Positions 1 through 8,799 are shown, numbered from the stretch's first letter. The stretch is DNA of 23,775 nt from SBBG01 sp033717875 (GCA_033717875.1 JADDKJ010000047.1:1-23775), one strand, 5' to 3'. The notes: a model not told the origin generated them from the sequence alone. Numbers and translations are program-made.

Positions 1-131
1 TCGCGTCATCCAGCGCCGGGCATACGGGATCAGAGATGAGGAATATCTGAGACTCAAAATTCTCACTTGCATGCTCCCGGCTATATGAATTTCGTGCAAA
101 ATGACCCACACGATTTCCTGAAGACCCAAAA
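1..131. repeat. Left copy of a 131-bp exact inverted terminal repeat
   Basis: Bases 1-131 are the exact reverse complement of 23645-23775. The match stops at base 132 (T on the left, G on the reverse-complemented right end). This copy lies inside the open frame of the truncated enolase-superfamily gene. The repeat starts exactly at both window ends, so it could be a genuine inverted repeat at which the assembly broke, a chimeric inverted join, or less likely the terminus of a linear element. Confidence 0.95.
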
Positions 132-501
132 TTTCTAATGGTTTATCATCAACCCTACCGAGCAGGTCAAGGAGAGCAAGTTCGATAGAACACCAGGCAG
201 ACGGATTGGCGTCGATCAACCGCTCGTTACGCTCCACCCAATCCCGCAAAGTTATCACACAGGTAATTTCGTCGACAATGGAATCCCTATGGTTCACGAA
301 AAATTTAAATGCGCTCTCTATATCTTCTCCAGTGACATAGTTCCGGGGGCATCCCTCACCATAGCCCGACTTTCCATCGCCACCCGCCAACGCCTCCACC
401 CAAACGCTGGTCGTGCGGGAACGCGTGGCTGAGGCATGCGTGAACATCATCTTGAAAGGAATATCCAAGCTTTTCATTGTCAACCCTGTGATGCGCCTCA
501 T
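1..501 (-). CDS. Enolase-superfamily enzyme (dipeptide epimerase/muconate cycloisomerase-like), N-terminal part only
   Basis: Open for 167 codons from an ATG at 501 to the window edge, so the C-terminal catalytic barrel is not in the window. Residues 1-123 resemble the capping domain of mandelate racemase/muconate lactonizing enzymes: IPFKMMFTHASATR near the start, GYGEGCPRNYVTGE in the middle, and the helix SIELALLDLLGR before the barrel. The family abstracts a proton alpha to a carboxylate with a Mg-bound barrel, and includes L-Ala-D/L-Glu epimerases and N-acylamino acid racemases; the substrate here cannot be told. The ATG overlaps the GH3 stop codon (ATGA), which favours this start; ATG at 477 is an alternative. 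The last 44 codons lie inside the inverted repeat and no longer look like the family, so the frame may be chimeric or shifted there. It is the fourth gene of a tight set with GH3, a hydroxylase and a membrane protein. Confidence 0.72.
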   Translation of the reverse strand, partial: MRRITGLTMKSLDIPFKMMFTHASATRSRTTSVWVEALAGGDGKSGYGEGCPRNYVTGEDIESAFKFFVNHRDSIVDEITCVITLRDWVERNERLIDANPSAWCSIELALLDLLGRVDDKPLEILGLQEIVWVILHEIHIAGSMQVRILSLRYSSSLIPYARRWMTR

Positions 502-2162
502 ATTTGGTCTGTCTTCAGGATATAAGATGAAAAGGGAAATTCGCAGCGTTCAACATACTGCAAGAGCATAGCCTTGAATTGCCCGTCTTTCTGTCCCATG
601 CTCACACAATGTGCGCGATACGCGTTACCGGTATTCGGCGACAACAATCCTAGCTCAAGGGGATGCAAGCGTCCGCTATTGCGTTTTGCACGATATTCAT
701 GATTCAACTCCATCAACATTCTGTCGAGATAATGCGCAATGTCTTTAGGGGACACAGATGATGAAGCTGTTTCGAGATAAGCACGATAAACCTGATCTTT
801 CACGTCCGCCAACCCTAAAGAAAAGATGGTACGGAATCCAAAATATCGTTCCGTGTTGCGCACAGCCTCGACAAACTGGGATTCGTACAACTTCTCCCCC
901 GTGATATTTGTCACTCCCTTGCCTTTTTGTAAAAAACGGATGGTTGGCGTCGCGTGACATTTCCCAACGACACGCACAATATCGTTGATGAAATAGCGAT
1001 AGAGTCCTGATCTGGTGGTCACGATCACATAGTAATCTCGACCCTGTTGTAATTGGTGAATTCTCTTGCAATCCCGGCCACCATTGTCCCATGTCTCCGG
1101 TTCAATGAATTCGAAATAATAATCCTCAATCATAGGCAACCCTTCACCCGTCATTGGATCAAGGGTGACAGTACCGCGAAATTCGCTGCACTGATAACCC
1201 AATTCGATGATTTTTACCGTGGGACCCGAGGCGACACGCAAGGCTTCAGTTGCCACCGAGCAGCTACCTGCGGTCCAGGTCGCCACTGCACTCAGAGACG
1301 GCCACAAATCAACCAAGGATATTTTCTCCTTCATCGCATACACCTCGGCCAACTCTTTGGCGCGGGCTGTATTGGCGGCATATCTTCCATGAAGCGCGCG
1401 CCTGACAATGGGGGAAAGCAACGATTCTGCGGCGAACCCGCCTGATCCAATTTCTTGGATCAATTCTCGGCCCAACTCATTAGCAAGCGCATGCAATTTC
1501 AGAAACGTGGTTGGATTCGGGGCGTTCATATAAGTGATATCACGCTCCGCCAGCATCAAGCGCAATATCACACGATACTTTACTTCATGATCCTCGATAC
1601 CAAAGATCTCCGGTGGAATCACATATTTTGATGCCACCAGCCGAGGAATACCCGCATATAACAGACCTGATACCGAACCCCATGCAATACCATTGGCAAA
1701 ATGCCCCTCCTCGGCAGGAGAGGAAATTACGCACAACTTGCCACTAAAGGATTTCGGCTCCCAGCGATAGTGACTGTATGCGACCAAATCCGCATACCTG
1801 CGCAAACACCGCAATTCGTCTTTGATCAGAGGAATATATTTTGGCTTACCTGTCGTGCCGCTGGTTGTCGCATAATATACTGCGGATTCTGCTGTGAGCG
1901 CCGACACATTCTTTGTCAATTGTTCCTCGATATAGGGCCTAAGCTCCTCATAGGTAACAATCGGAACCCGAGAGAAAAATTGTCCACAGGAAGAAAAACG
2001 GCTGAAACCGTGCTTCTTCCCATAACCCGTATATTGATTGTCACTCAATATCTTACGTAACAACGCCTCTTGAACATATTGCGGTGATTTTGCAGATTTT
2101 AAAAAATGCCGCCAAACGAACAACCTCGTAATAAACATCCTGACATGCGCTAACGTGCTCAT
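498..2162 (-). CDS. GH3-family acyl-adenylating enzyme (GH3 auxin-responsive promoter family)
   Basis: About 554 residues, the normal length for bacterial GH3 proteins. The ATP/AMP loop TSGTTGKPK is at residues 100-108, and further GH3-like blocks follow (GYQCSEFRG, YYFEFIEP, GLYRYFINDIVRVVG, TGEKLYE near the C-terminal domain). Plant GH3 enzymes adenylate a carboxylic acid and couple it to an amino acid; bacterial members are mostly uncharacterised, so amide bond formation is inference. No membrane segment or signal peptide is seen, so it should be cytosolic. I chose ATG at 2162, which follows a GGGG run about 9 bp upstream; a TTG at 2183 overlapping the upstream stop is an alternative. The stop overlaps the enolase-like gene by 4 bp. 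Two sampled 60-base stretches of this gene are 45-47% GC, against 67% in one sampled from nirB. Confidence 0.88.
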   Translation of the reverse strand: MSTLAHVRMFITRLFVWRHFLKSAKSPQYVQEALLRKILSDNQYTGYGKKHGFSRFSSCGQFFSRVPIVTYEELRPYIEEQLTKNVSALTAESAVYYATTSGTTGKPKYIPLIKDELRCLRRYADLVAYSHYRWEPKSFSGKLCVISSPAEEGHFANGIAWGSVSGLLYAGIPRLVASKYVIPPEIFGIEDHEVKYRVILRLMLAERDITYMNAPNPTTFLKLHALANELGRELIQEIGSGGFAAESLLSPIVRRALHGRYAANTARAKELAEVYAMKEKISLVDLWPSLSAVATWTAGSCSVATEALRVASGPTVKIIELGYQCSEFRGTVTLDPMTGEGLPMIEDYYFEFIEPETWDNGGRDCKRIHQLQQGRDYYVIVTTRSGLYRYFINDIVRVVGKCHATPTIRFLQKGKGVTNITGEKLYESQFVEAVRNTERYFGFRTIFSLGLADVKDQVYRAYLETASSSVSPKDIAHYLDRMLMELNHEYRAKRNSGRLHPLELGLLSPNTGNAYRAHCVSMGQKDGQFKAMLLQYVERCEFPFSSYILKTDQI

Positions 2163-2179
2163 CCGCCGACCCCAAAAAA

Positions 2180-3058
2180 TCAACGGCGTTGCTGCCGATC
2201 TAACCCCGCGATGAAGGGTGAGATCATTTGCCTGACAAAGCCTGTCGGATAGTCTCGATTTATCAAACCCAGCTCACCGACGTCACGGTCTACCGGTCGG
2301 TAGTAGGTTCCGAGTAAACGATCCCATACGATAAAAATATTGGCATAGTTTTTATTCGACTCTTCCATTACCTTTGAGTGGTGCCAGCGATGCATTTCAG
2401 CCGTGCTGAACACCGTGCTGAGCACACCAAAGCGTAAATGAATATTGGAATGCTGAAAGAAACCATTGACCGAATAGATCACGAACCAGAATCCGAGGAT
2501 ACGTGGATCGACCCCCATCAGGGCAAAGGGCAATGAATCCAAGGAAAACTGCATGATCTTCTCGATCGGGTGGAAACGGCTGGTATTAAGCCAATAAAGC
2601 TTATGAGGAGAATGATGCACGGCATGCAGACGCCACAAGAGTGGGGCCGTGTGAGCCGCTCGATGCAACCAGTACCGCATGAAATCGGCACTCACAACCA
2701 GGAGCCCCGCCTGGGCCGCTACCGGCCAATCGTGCGGCCAAAAGGAAAACAACGGGGCGGCCGTACCGATATATGCAGCCAACAGAATGGCCACAGCGAT
2801 GGCCAACAGCCGGGGCAAAGCAATCTGCACAATGCCGACATAAAGGAAATCAGTCCATAGCTCATCAGCGCGTGGCCGCCATGACTTCGCATAGGGCATG
2901 ACGTACTCGGCAGCGATAATTAAAAGGACGCCTGCTGTAATTGCGCCAAATGCGGCGAACGGAAATATCCAGCCCACATCGCTAATCAGCGTATACAGGC
3001 CGATGGCTGACAGCAAGGTACACGGGTAAATCAAGTAGCTTGCGGTGCGATTTATCAT
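2180..3058 (-). CDS. Sterol desaturase/fatty acid hydroxylase family di-iron membrane protein
   Basis: About 292 residues. The three histidine clusters of the fatty-acid hydroxylase superfamily are present: HRAAH at residues 132-136, HAVHH at 145-149 and HRWHH at 223-227, which should ligate a di-iron centre. Several hydrophobic segments in the N-terminal half (residues about 6-50 and 75-125) mark an integral inner-membrane protein. Family members hydroxylate or desaturate sterols, fatty acids, carotenoids and ether lipids; the substrate here is unknown. I chose ATG at 3058 because it follows the upstream stop by 2 bp (TAA CG ATG); an ATG at 3100 would add 14 residues and overlap the neighbour. 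It ends against the GH3 gene, so the two are probably translated together. Confidence 0.87.
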   Translation of the reverse strand: MINRTASYLIYPCTLLSAIGLYTLISDVGWIFPFAAFGAITAGVLLIIAAEYVMPYAKSWRPRADELWTDFLYVGIVQIALPRLLAIAVAILLAAYIGTAAPLFSFWPHDWPVAAQAGLLVVSADFMRYWLHRAAHTAPLLWRLHAVHHSPHKLYWLNTSRFHPIEKIMQFSLDSLPFALMGVDPRILGFWFVIYSVNGFFQHSNIHLRFGVLSTVFSTAEMHRWHHSKVMEESNKNYANIFIVWDRLLGTYYRPVDRDVGELGLINRDYPTGFVRQMISPFIAGLDRQQRR

Positions 3059-3060
3059 CG

Positions 3061-3498
3061 TTATTGTTGCCTTTGTTGTATGCTCTTGGTAACGTTCCAA
3101 TTCATATGGTAAGCGCCGAGTAACAAAATGTAGGACGCCAAAACCACATGAAACAAAGTCGGGATATGCCTATGAAACCAAACGGCATCAGACAGATTCA
3201 TCATCCCCACGATCCACCGACCCAGCATAGTGACGAAATAAACGGAACCAAGCGCCAAAAATAATCGCCCGCGAGACAACCTCCTGGGAACAGACGCTGA
3301 AGAGTAGATAAAATTCAGGCGCGCCATTATCACGATAATCGCCACTTGGGCGGCAAATAGCCAGCCATACGGAAGTCGGCTTCCTTGCCAGGAATCAAAC
3401 GGAGGAAGCCAGCTCACCTCATGCCAGCGCTGAAGAAGTTGACCTGCAACACGCGCCACGAAAAGACCGGTTAAACTCCACAGTGCAACTCTATACAT
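3061..3498 (-). CDS. Small four-helix membrane protein of unknown function
   Basis: 145 residues that I do not recognise. Four hydrophobic segments are visible at about residues 3-20, 46-66, 80-102 and 112-131. Histidines sit near the last two helices (HRHIPTLFH, then H in GAYHM), which could bind a metal or haem, though this is speculation. The basic loop PRRLSRGR between helices 2 and 3 is probably cytoplasmic. The gene lies 64 bp after modC with no hairpin terminator between, and 2 bp before the hydroxylase-family gene, so it probably belongs to the hydroxylase-GH3-enolase set. It could be an electron-transfer or anchoring partner of the di-iron enzyme. No convincing Shine-Dalgarno sequence precedes the ATG at 3498. 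Confidence 0.7.
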   Translation of the reverse strand: MYRVALWSLTGLFVARVAGQLLQRWHEVSWLPPFDSWQGSRLPYGWLFAAQVAIIVIMARLNFIYSSASVPRRLSRGRLFLALGSVYFVTMLGRWIVGMMNLSDAVWFHRHIPTLFHVVLASYILLLGAYHMNWNVTKSIQQRQQ

Positions 3499-3562
3499 AG
3501 CGAACGAGGCTCAACTCGGCAAGCAGAATGCAGAATCGCGATGGTGCTTTGTAAATGACACA

Positions 3563-4654
3563 CTACCCCCACTCCTGACTCAACGAAACCGCCTTGATAT
3601 ACGCATACACCCGCTGGCCCGGAACAAGCCCAAGCATTGCCAGGGATTTGCGCGTGATGCTGGCGAGCAGCGGACACCCTGCGTCGAGGCGGATATCCAC
3701 CGAATGCCGGTCTTCGAGCGCGGAACCGATCTCTGTTACACGGGCCTCGATGACGTTGAGCACGCTGATCGGTTCGGACAATGGGGCGGCGGCAAGACTG
3801 ACATTGCGCGCCAGGATATGCACGCGCAGCGGCTGTCCTATGTTCAACGGCTGAAGCGGCACGTACAGTTGGCTGCCGTGAAATTCCAGGCGGGTCAGGC
3901 CATATTCCGGTTCATGACCCGCCACACGGGTATCTACGACCGACCCCGCCATGTCGCCGAGATAATGCGGCAGATCAAGGCGGGAGAAAATCTCCTGAAT
4001 CGGCCCGGCCGCTATCGACGCACCCTCGTTCATCAACACCAGCGTATCGGCCAATTGCAGTATTTCCTGAATCGAATGACTGACATAAACCACCGGAATT
4101 TTCAATTCGACGCACAGACGCTGGATGAACGGAAGGATCTCCTGCTTGCGCGGCCTGTCCAGCGAAGCCAGCGGCTCGTCCATCAGCAGCAAACGTGGAC
4201 TGGCAAGCAATGCACGACCGATGGCGATGCGCTGTTGTTCGCCCAGTGAAAGCTGGTGTGGACGACGATCCATCAGGTGACTGATACCGAGAATATCGAT
4301 CACCTGTTCGGTTGAGATGTAGCGTTCATGTTGCGGGGTGCGTTTCAGGCCGTAATGGAGATTGGCATGCACACTCAGGTGAGAAAAAAGATGTGGCTCC
4401 TGGAACACCATCCCTAGGGCGCGGCGGTATACCGGGATGAATGCGCCCTGCTCTTCGTCCTGCCACACCGTCCCGCCCATCGACATGAAGCCCGCCGGAC
4501 TGCGCTCCAGGCCCGCCAGACAACGCAGCAGCGTGGTCTTGCCGCTGCCGGACCGGCCAAATACCGCCGTCACCCCTTGCGCAGGCAGATCCAGTTGCGC
4601 CTGAAGGCGAAACTCCGGCCGCGCCAGGTCGAAACGTGCCAGCAACCGGCTCAT
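3563..4654 (-). CDS. modC: Molybdate ABC transporter ATP-binding protein ModC
   Basis: 363 residues, the usual ModC length. The ATPase domain carries Walker A GRSGSGKTT (33-41), signature LSLGEQQR (from 135; the usual second residue pair is GG, here LG), Walker B LLLMDEPLASLD and the switch histidine in VSH. The last ~80 residues form the molybdate-binding TOBE domain typical of ModC. It powers molybdate import through ModB. The start codon overlaps the modB stop (ATGA), so the two are translationally coupled. The context of modA, modB and nitrate reductase makes molybdate more likely than sulfate or another oxyanion. Confidence 0.95.
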   Translation of the reverse strand: MSRLLARFDLARPEFRLQAQLDLPAQGVTAVFGRSGSGKTTLLRCLAGLERSPAGFMSMGGTVWQDEEQGAFIPVYRRALGMVFQEPHLFSHLSVHANLHYGLKRTPQHERYISTEQVIDILGISHLMDRRPHQLSLGEQQRIAIGRALLASPRLLLMDEPLASLDRPRKQEILPFIQRLCVELKIPVVYVSHSIQEILQLADTLVLMNEGASIAAGPIQEIFSRLDLPHYLGDMAGSVVDTRVAGHEPEYGLTRLEFHGSQLYVPLQPLNIGQPLRVHILARNVSLAAAPLSEPISVLNVIEARVTEIGSALEDRHSVDIRLDAGCPLLASITRKSLAMLGLVPGQRVYAYIKAVSLSQEWG

Positions 4655-5319
4655 GAGCGGTGCGCCGGCGAACGGCGATTTAGAATGTAGACCGCCAGCA
4701 ACACGACAAAGGAGAAGCCCAGCAACAAACCCGACATCAGATGGGCGCTGGTGTAGTCTAGCGTCTCCACCTGATCATAGATGGCAATGGAAATAACTCG
4801 CGTTTGCCCTGGAATGTTGCCGCCCACCATCAACACCACGCCGAACTCACCCAAAGTGTGAGTGAACCCCAGCACAGCGGCGGTGAGGTAACCGCGCGCC
4901 GCCTGCGGTATCGCCACAGTGAGAAAGGCATCCAGTGGCGACGCGCGCAGACACCAGGCCGTTTCCAGCGGTTTTCTGCCGATCGCCTCGAAGGCATTGT
5001 GCAAGGGCTGTACGACAAACGGCAAGGAATAGAGGATCGATGCAATCACCAGCCCACTGAAGGTGAAGGTCAACGTGGAACCCGTCAGGGCGCCCAGCGG
5101 ACCTTGCGGTCCGAGCAGCAACAACAGATAGAAACCCAGCACCGTCGGAGGAAGCACTAGAGGCATTGCGACCACCGCCTCGACCGCGGCCCGCATCGGC
5201 GAACGGGTGCGGGCCAGCCACCAGGCGACAGGCGAGGCTACAACGAGCAGCAACAGCGTAGTGACGGCGGCCAGGCGCAGGCTAAGCCATAGCGGACCAA
5301 AATCGAATTCAGGCAACAT
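4651..5319 (-). CDS. modB: Molybdate ABC transporter permease ModB
   Basis: 222 residues, a typical ModB length. There are about five hydrophobic segments, beginning with LWLSLRLAAVTTLLLLVVAS and ending with a long one near the C-terminus. The EAA-type cytoplasmic loop that docks onto ModC is seen as LGFTHTLGEFGVVLMVGGNI, followed by a P-G-T motif. It forms the inner-membrane channel for molybdate. The modA stop lies 4 bp upstream and modC overlaps the end, a compact modABC order. Confidence 0.95.
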   Translation of the reverse strand: MLPEFDFGPLWLSLRLAAVTTLLLLVVASPVAWWLARTRSPMRAAVEAVVAMPLVLPPTVLGFYLLLLLGPQGPLGALTGSTLTFTFSGLVIASILYSLPFVVQPLHNAFEAIGRKPLETAWCLRASPLDAFLTVAIPQAARGYLTAAVLGFTHTLGEFGVVLMVGGNIPGQTRVISIAIYDQVETLDYTSAHLMSGLLLGFSFVVLLAVYILNRRSPAHRS

Positions 5320-5323
5320 GGGC

Positions 5324-6082
5324 TCATCTTAATGAAGTTCTCGGTAACCCATAACCATAGCGCTGAATAATGTCTCGCGCTAGAGGGCTCTTCATGAATT
5401 CCATGAAGGCACGCGTCGCGGGATTGGCTTGCCCTTGCTTCAACAGCACCATATCCTGCGCGATCGGGTCGTAAAATTTCTGCGGGATTTCCCAGTATCG
5501 CGCCGAGAACGTGTTGTTCGGGCTGAGCACCTGAGATAACGCCACCAAACCCAGTTCCGCGTTACCTGTGGCAACGAACTGAAACGCCTGGCCCACGTCC
5601 TCACCACGCACGATCCGTGGCTGTAAGGCGGCCCACGCGCCCATCGCCTCCAGACTTTGCTGCGCCGCTCGGCCATAAGGCGCTGTCAGCGGATTGGCTA
5701 TCGCCAAGCGCCGGATACCGGGCTGCGTCAGACATTGCGGGTTCGCGCACATCCTCGCCGGATCCGCGCTCCATGCCACAAGACGCCCTACCGCATAACT
5801 ATAGCGGCTGCCGGAAACAGTCAACCCTTCTTCCTCGATCAACTGTGGATGCTTGGCATCGGCGGCAAGAAACACCTCATAAGGCGCACCATTGCGGATC
5901 TGTGCGTAGAGCTTGCCCGTCGAACCGCTGCTGATCAGCAAGCGATGGCTGGTCTGCTGCTCGAACACCGGCGCAAGGGCTTGCAACGCGCCAAGAAAAT
6001 TGGCCGCGACAGCGACTTTTACCTCATCGGCAACTACTAATGGGGAAATGAAAAGAAGGAAAAAAAATAAGACACGCCTCAT
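5324..6082 (-). CDS. modA: Periplasmic molybdate-binding protein ModA
   Basis: About 252 residues. It starts with a signal peptide (MRRVLFFFLLFISPLVVA) followed by the mature start DEVKVAVAANFLGALQAL, characteristic of ModA. SSGSTGKLYAQI and APYEVFLAADAKHP match oxyanion-binding loops. It should capture molybdate in the periplasm and deliver it to ModBC. I prefer ATG at 6082 because it begins a clean signal peptide; a TTG at 6094 is possible. It starts about 55 bp after the nasA stop with no terminator between, so nitrate reductase and the supply of its metal are probably co-transcribed. Confidence 0.94.
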   Translation of the reverse strand: MRRVLFFFLLFISPLVVADEVKVAVAANFLGALQALAPVFEQQTSHRLLISSGSTGKLYAQIRNGAPYEVFLAADAKHPQLIEEEGLTVSGSRYSYAVGRLVAWSADPARMCANPQCLTQPGIRRLAIANPLTAPYGRAAQQSLEAMGAWAALQPRIVRGEDVGQAFQFVATGNAELGLVALSQVLSPNNTFSARYWEIPQKFYDPIAQDMVLLKQGQANPATRAFMEFMKSPLARDIIQRYGYGLPRTSLR

Positions 6083-6137
6083 ATCCGATATCAACCACCA
6101 CTAACTGTGAAACAGTAAAGTCGTTACCGGCCGGGCT

Positions 6138-8792
6138 TTACACCGATGCAATCAACGCCTTCAGCTCAGGAACACACGAACCGCAATTTGTACCCGCCTT
6201 GAGCGCCCGACCAACGGCCTCGGGAGTAGTGAGATGATCTTTACGGATGGCCTCGACGAGGGTGTTGAGCCCGACACCGAAACAGGCGCAGACGATACGG
6301 CCCGCGTCGCTCTGGCCTTTGCCAGGGCGACCTGTCAGCAGACTGGGGCGCACTTCGGATGATAATTCGTCTTCGGCGAACAAACCCGCCAGCCAGGTTC
6401 GCGGCGGCAACTCGAAGGTGGGCGCGACAAACACGCAGCTCTCCAGCCGATTGCCGACGATGCGCGCTCCCCGATAACGCCCGGCGGACTTGTCGAGATA
6501 GTCGATCCACTCCACTTTTTCCTGCGGCGCGCACAGCAGATCGCGCGCCCACTTCGCCCAATCGCCGGGTTGATGCTCGCCGGCCAGCTCGTAACGCCAG
6601 AAGTCCTTGCCAATGGCGCTCACCCAATAACTCGCATCGCCGAAGATCAGCTTGCGCCGCGACAGCATGAACCCATACCAGCCCGGCGTATAGAGCTCGA
6701 CATGCACCGGCGTGTGCTTGAGTTCGGGCTGGCCAGAAATCGGATCGACCACCGGATTGACCAATGCGTCGACGCGTCCGCGGCTGGCAAATTGTTCATT
6801 CCAGTGCATAGGCACGAATACGCTACCGCGCTGTTGATCCGGCGAAACCCTGACGCGCGCGATCATTTCGCCCCAGCGGCTGGAGAGTTTCGCCAGACCA
6901 CCCTCCTTCACCCTGACCATCGCGGCGTCTTCAGGGTGAAGCTCGGCATAGGGCTCGGTGATATGCACCGACAGGCGCGGAGATTTGCCAGTGCGCGTCA
7001 TGGTGTGCCACTGGTCGCGCACGCGGCCGGTGTTGAGAATCAAAGGATATTCGACATCCGTGGCATAACCGGGCGGACGCGGCGCGATGGCGACAAATCG
7101 CGCCCGGCCGCTGGGCGTGAAAAACCGTCCATCGCCGAACATGCGTTCCGTCCCTTGCGGATGACGGGCATTGACCGGCCATTGCAGTGGCGTCATGACC
7201 TCATATTCGGCATCGCTCAGCAAGGCCAGGCCGCTGATATCGAAATCGCGGCGGCCTGCGTTCTCAGCACCGGACAGCGCGGCATATTCGCGGAAGATCT
7301 GCGCCGGAGAATCGTAATCGAAGGCGGCGGCGAAACCCATGCGCTTGGCGGTTTCGGCGATGATCCACCAATCGGGCTTGGCATCGCTCGGCGGCGTTAA
7401 GAAACCGCGCTGGCGCGAGATGCGCCGTTCGGAGTTGGTGACCGTGCCGTCTTTCTCGCCCCATGCCGCCGCAGGCAGCAAAACATGCGCCCATTGCGTG
7501 GTATCGGTGTTGCGCATGCAGTCGGAAACGACCACCAGCTCGCAACCTTGAAGCGCCTTGCGTACCACATCGGCATCAGGCAGGCTCACCACCGGATTGG
7601 TCGCCATGATCCACACCGCTTTCACCCGGCCTGCGCCGATGGCGGCGAACAGATCCACCGCCTTGAGACCGGCCTGATCGGCGATGACGGGCGCGCCCCA
7701 GAAACGTTGCACGAGCGCGCGGTGTTCGGCATTGTCGATCTCCATGTGCGCCGCCAACTGGTTGGCGAGCCCACCCACCTCACGCCCGCCCATCGCATTG
7801 GGCTGCCCGGTCAGCGAAAACGGCCCCATGCCGGGTCGGCCGATGCGTCCGGTAAACAGATGGCAGTTGATGATGCTGTTCACCTTGTCGGTGCCGCAGG
7901 ACGACTGGTTGATGCCTTGCGAATAAACGCTCACCACCTTTTCGGTGCGCGAAAACCAGCGATAAAAGCGGGCGACGTCCTCCTCCGGCAAGCCACAGCG
8001 CCGCGCCACTTCTTCCGTCGAAGGCGCACTGGCAAGCGCCGCCTGCAACGCCGCGTCCATGCCTTCGGTATGGGCAGTGATGAAATAGGGATTGCCATCG
8101 CCATTGCCGTGCAGAAAAGCGAGCAGGCCATTGAAAAGCAGCGTGTCGGTACCCGGCTTGATCGCCAGATGCAAATCGGCGATATCGCAGGTCTGCGTGC
8201 GGCGCGGATCGACCACCACGATCTTGAGATCGGGGTTGTTCTTTTTGGCCTGGGTGATACGTTGAAAGACAACCGGGTGACACCAAGCCGTATTGGAACC
8301 CACCAGCACGATCAGGTTGGCCAGCTCCAGATCGGTGTAATTGCCAGGCACGGTGTCCGAACCAAAGGCGCGCTTGTGGCCCGCCACGGAAGAGGCCATG
8401 CATAGCCGCGAATTGGTGTCGATGTTCGCCGAGCCGATGAAACCCTTCATCAGCTTGTTGGCGACATAATAATCCTCGGTGAGAAGCTGGCCGGAGACAT
8501 AAAACGCCACGGCATCCGGGCCGTGTTCGCGGATAATGCGCGCGAATCCTTCCGCCACCGCCGTGAGCGCGGCATCCCAGCTTGCGCGCTCGCCGCGTAT
8601 TTCGGGATAAAGCAGCCGGCCGTCGAGATCGACAGTCTCGCCCAGAGCGGAGCCTTTTGAACACAAACGGCCAAAATTGGACGGATGCCCGCTGTCGCCG
8701 CGAATCTCGACACCGCCATCCGGCGCGACGTTCGCCAGCACGCCGCACCCCACACCACAATAAGGGCAGGTGGTTCTTGTCGCGGCCATCAT
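6138..8792 (-). CDS. nasA: Assimilatory nitrate reductase, catalytic subunit (Mo-bis-MGD)
   Basis: 884 residues. The N-terminal [4Fe-4S] motif is C9-x2-C12-x3-C16 with C44; RLCMAS holds the probable Mo-ligating Cys131; molybdopterin-oxidoreductase and dinucleotide-binding domains follow. The C-terminal ~60 residues form a BFD-like [2Fe-2S] domain (C835, C837, C870, C873), a layout of NasA proteins that take electrons from a flavoprotein partner. It reduces nitrate to nitrite in the cytoplasm; there is no Tat signal. Start codons at 8792 and 8789 are adjacent, 7 bp after nirD. No NasB/NasC-type reductase is in the window, so the electron donor must be encoded elsewhere or be NirB or ferredoxin. 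Periplasmic NapA is excluded by the missing signal, and NarG by length and motif. Confidence 0.96.
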   Translation of the reverse strand: MMAATRTTCPYCGVGCGVLANVAPDGGVEIRGDSGHPSNFGRLCSKGSALGETVDLDGRLLYPEIRGERASWDAALTAVAEGFARIIREHGPDAVAFYVSGQLLTEDYYVANKLMKGFIGSANIDTNSRLCMASSVAGHKRAFGSDTVPGNYTDLELANLIVLVGSNTAWCHPVVFQRITQAKKNNPDLKIVVVDPRRTQTCDIADLHLAIKPGTDTLLFNGLLAFLHGNGDGNPYFITAHTEGMDAALQAALASAPSTEEVARRCGLPEEDVARFYRWFSRTEKVVSVYSQGINQSSCGTDKVNSIINCHLFTGRIGRPGMGPFSLTGQPNAMGGREVGGLANQLAAHMEIDNAEHRALVQRFWGAPVIADQAGLKAVDLFAAIGAGRVKAVWIMATNPVVSLPDADVVRKALQGCELVVVSDCMRNTDTTQWAHVLLPAAAWGEKDGTVTNSERRISRQRGFLTPPSDAKPDWWIIAETAKRMGFAAAFDYDSPAQIFREYAALSGAENAGRRDFDISGLALLSDAEYEVMTPLQWPVNARHPQGTERMFGDGRFFTPSGRARFVAIAPRPPGYATDVEYPLILNTGRVRDQWHTMTRTGKSPRLSVHITEPYAELHPEDAAMVRVKEGGLAKLSSRWGEMIARVRVSPDQQRGSVFVPMHWNEQFASRGRVDALVNPVVDPISGQPELKHTPVHVELYTPGWYGFMLSRRKLIFGDASYWVSAIGKDFWRYELAGEHQPGDWAKWARDLLCAPQEKVEWIDYLDKSAGRYRGARIVGNRLESCVFVAPTFELPPRTWLAGLFAEDELSSEVRPSLLTGRPGKGQSDAGRIVCACFGVGLNTLVEAIRKDHLTTPEAVGRALKAGTNCGSCVPELKALIASV

Positions 8793-8799
8793 GCGCTGA

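Noticed and set aside
7485..8405. A 306-codon open frame on the plus strand opposite nasA.
   Set aside because: Same cause: low-complexity antisense translation over a well-supported gene.
6138..8792. Periplasmic (NapA) or respiratory (NarG) nitrate reductase, or formate dehydrogenase.
   Set aside because: There is no Tat signal, the length is not NarG-like, the C-terminal BFD-like [2Fe-2S] domain is typical of NasA, and nirBD is in the same operon.
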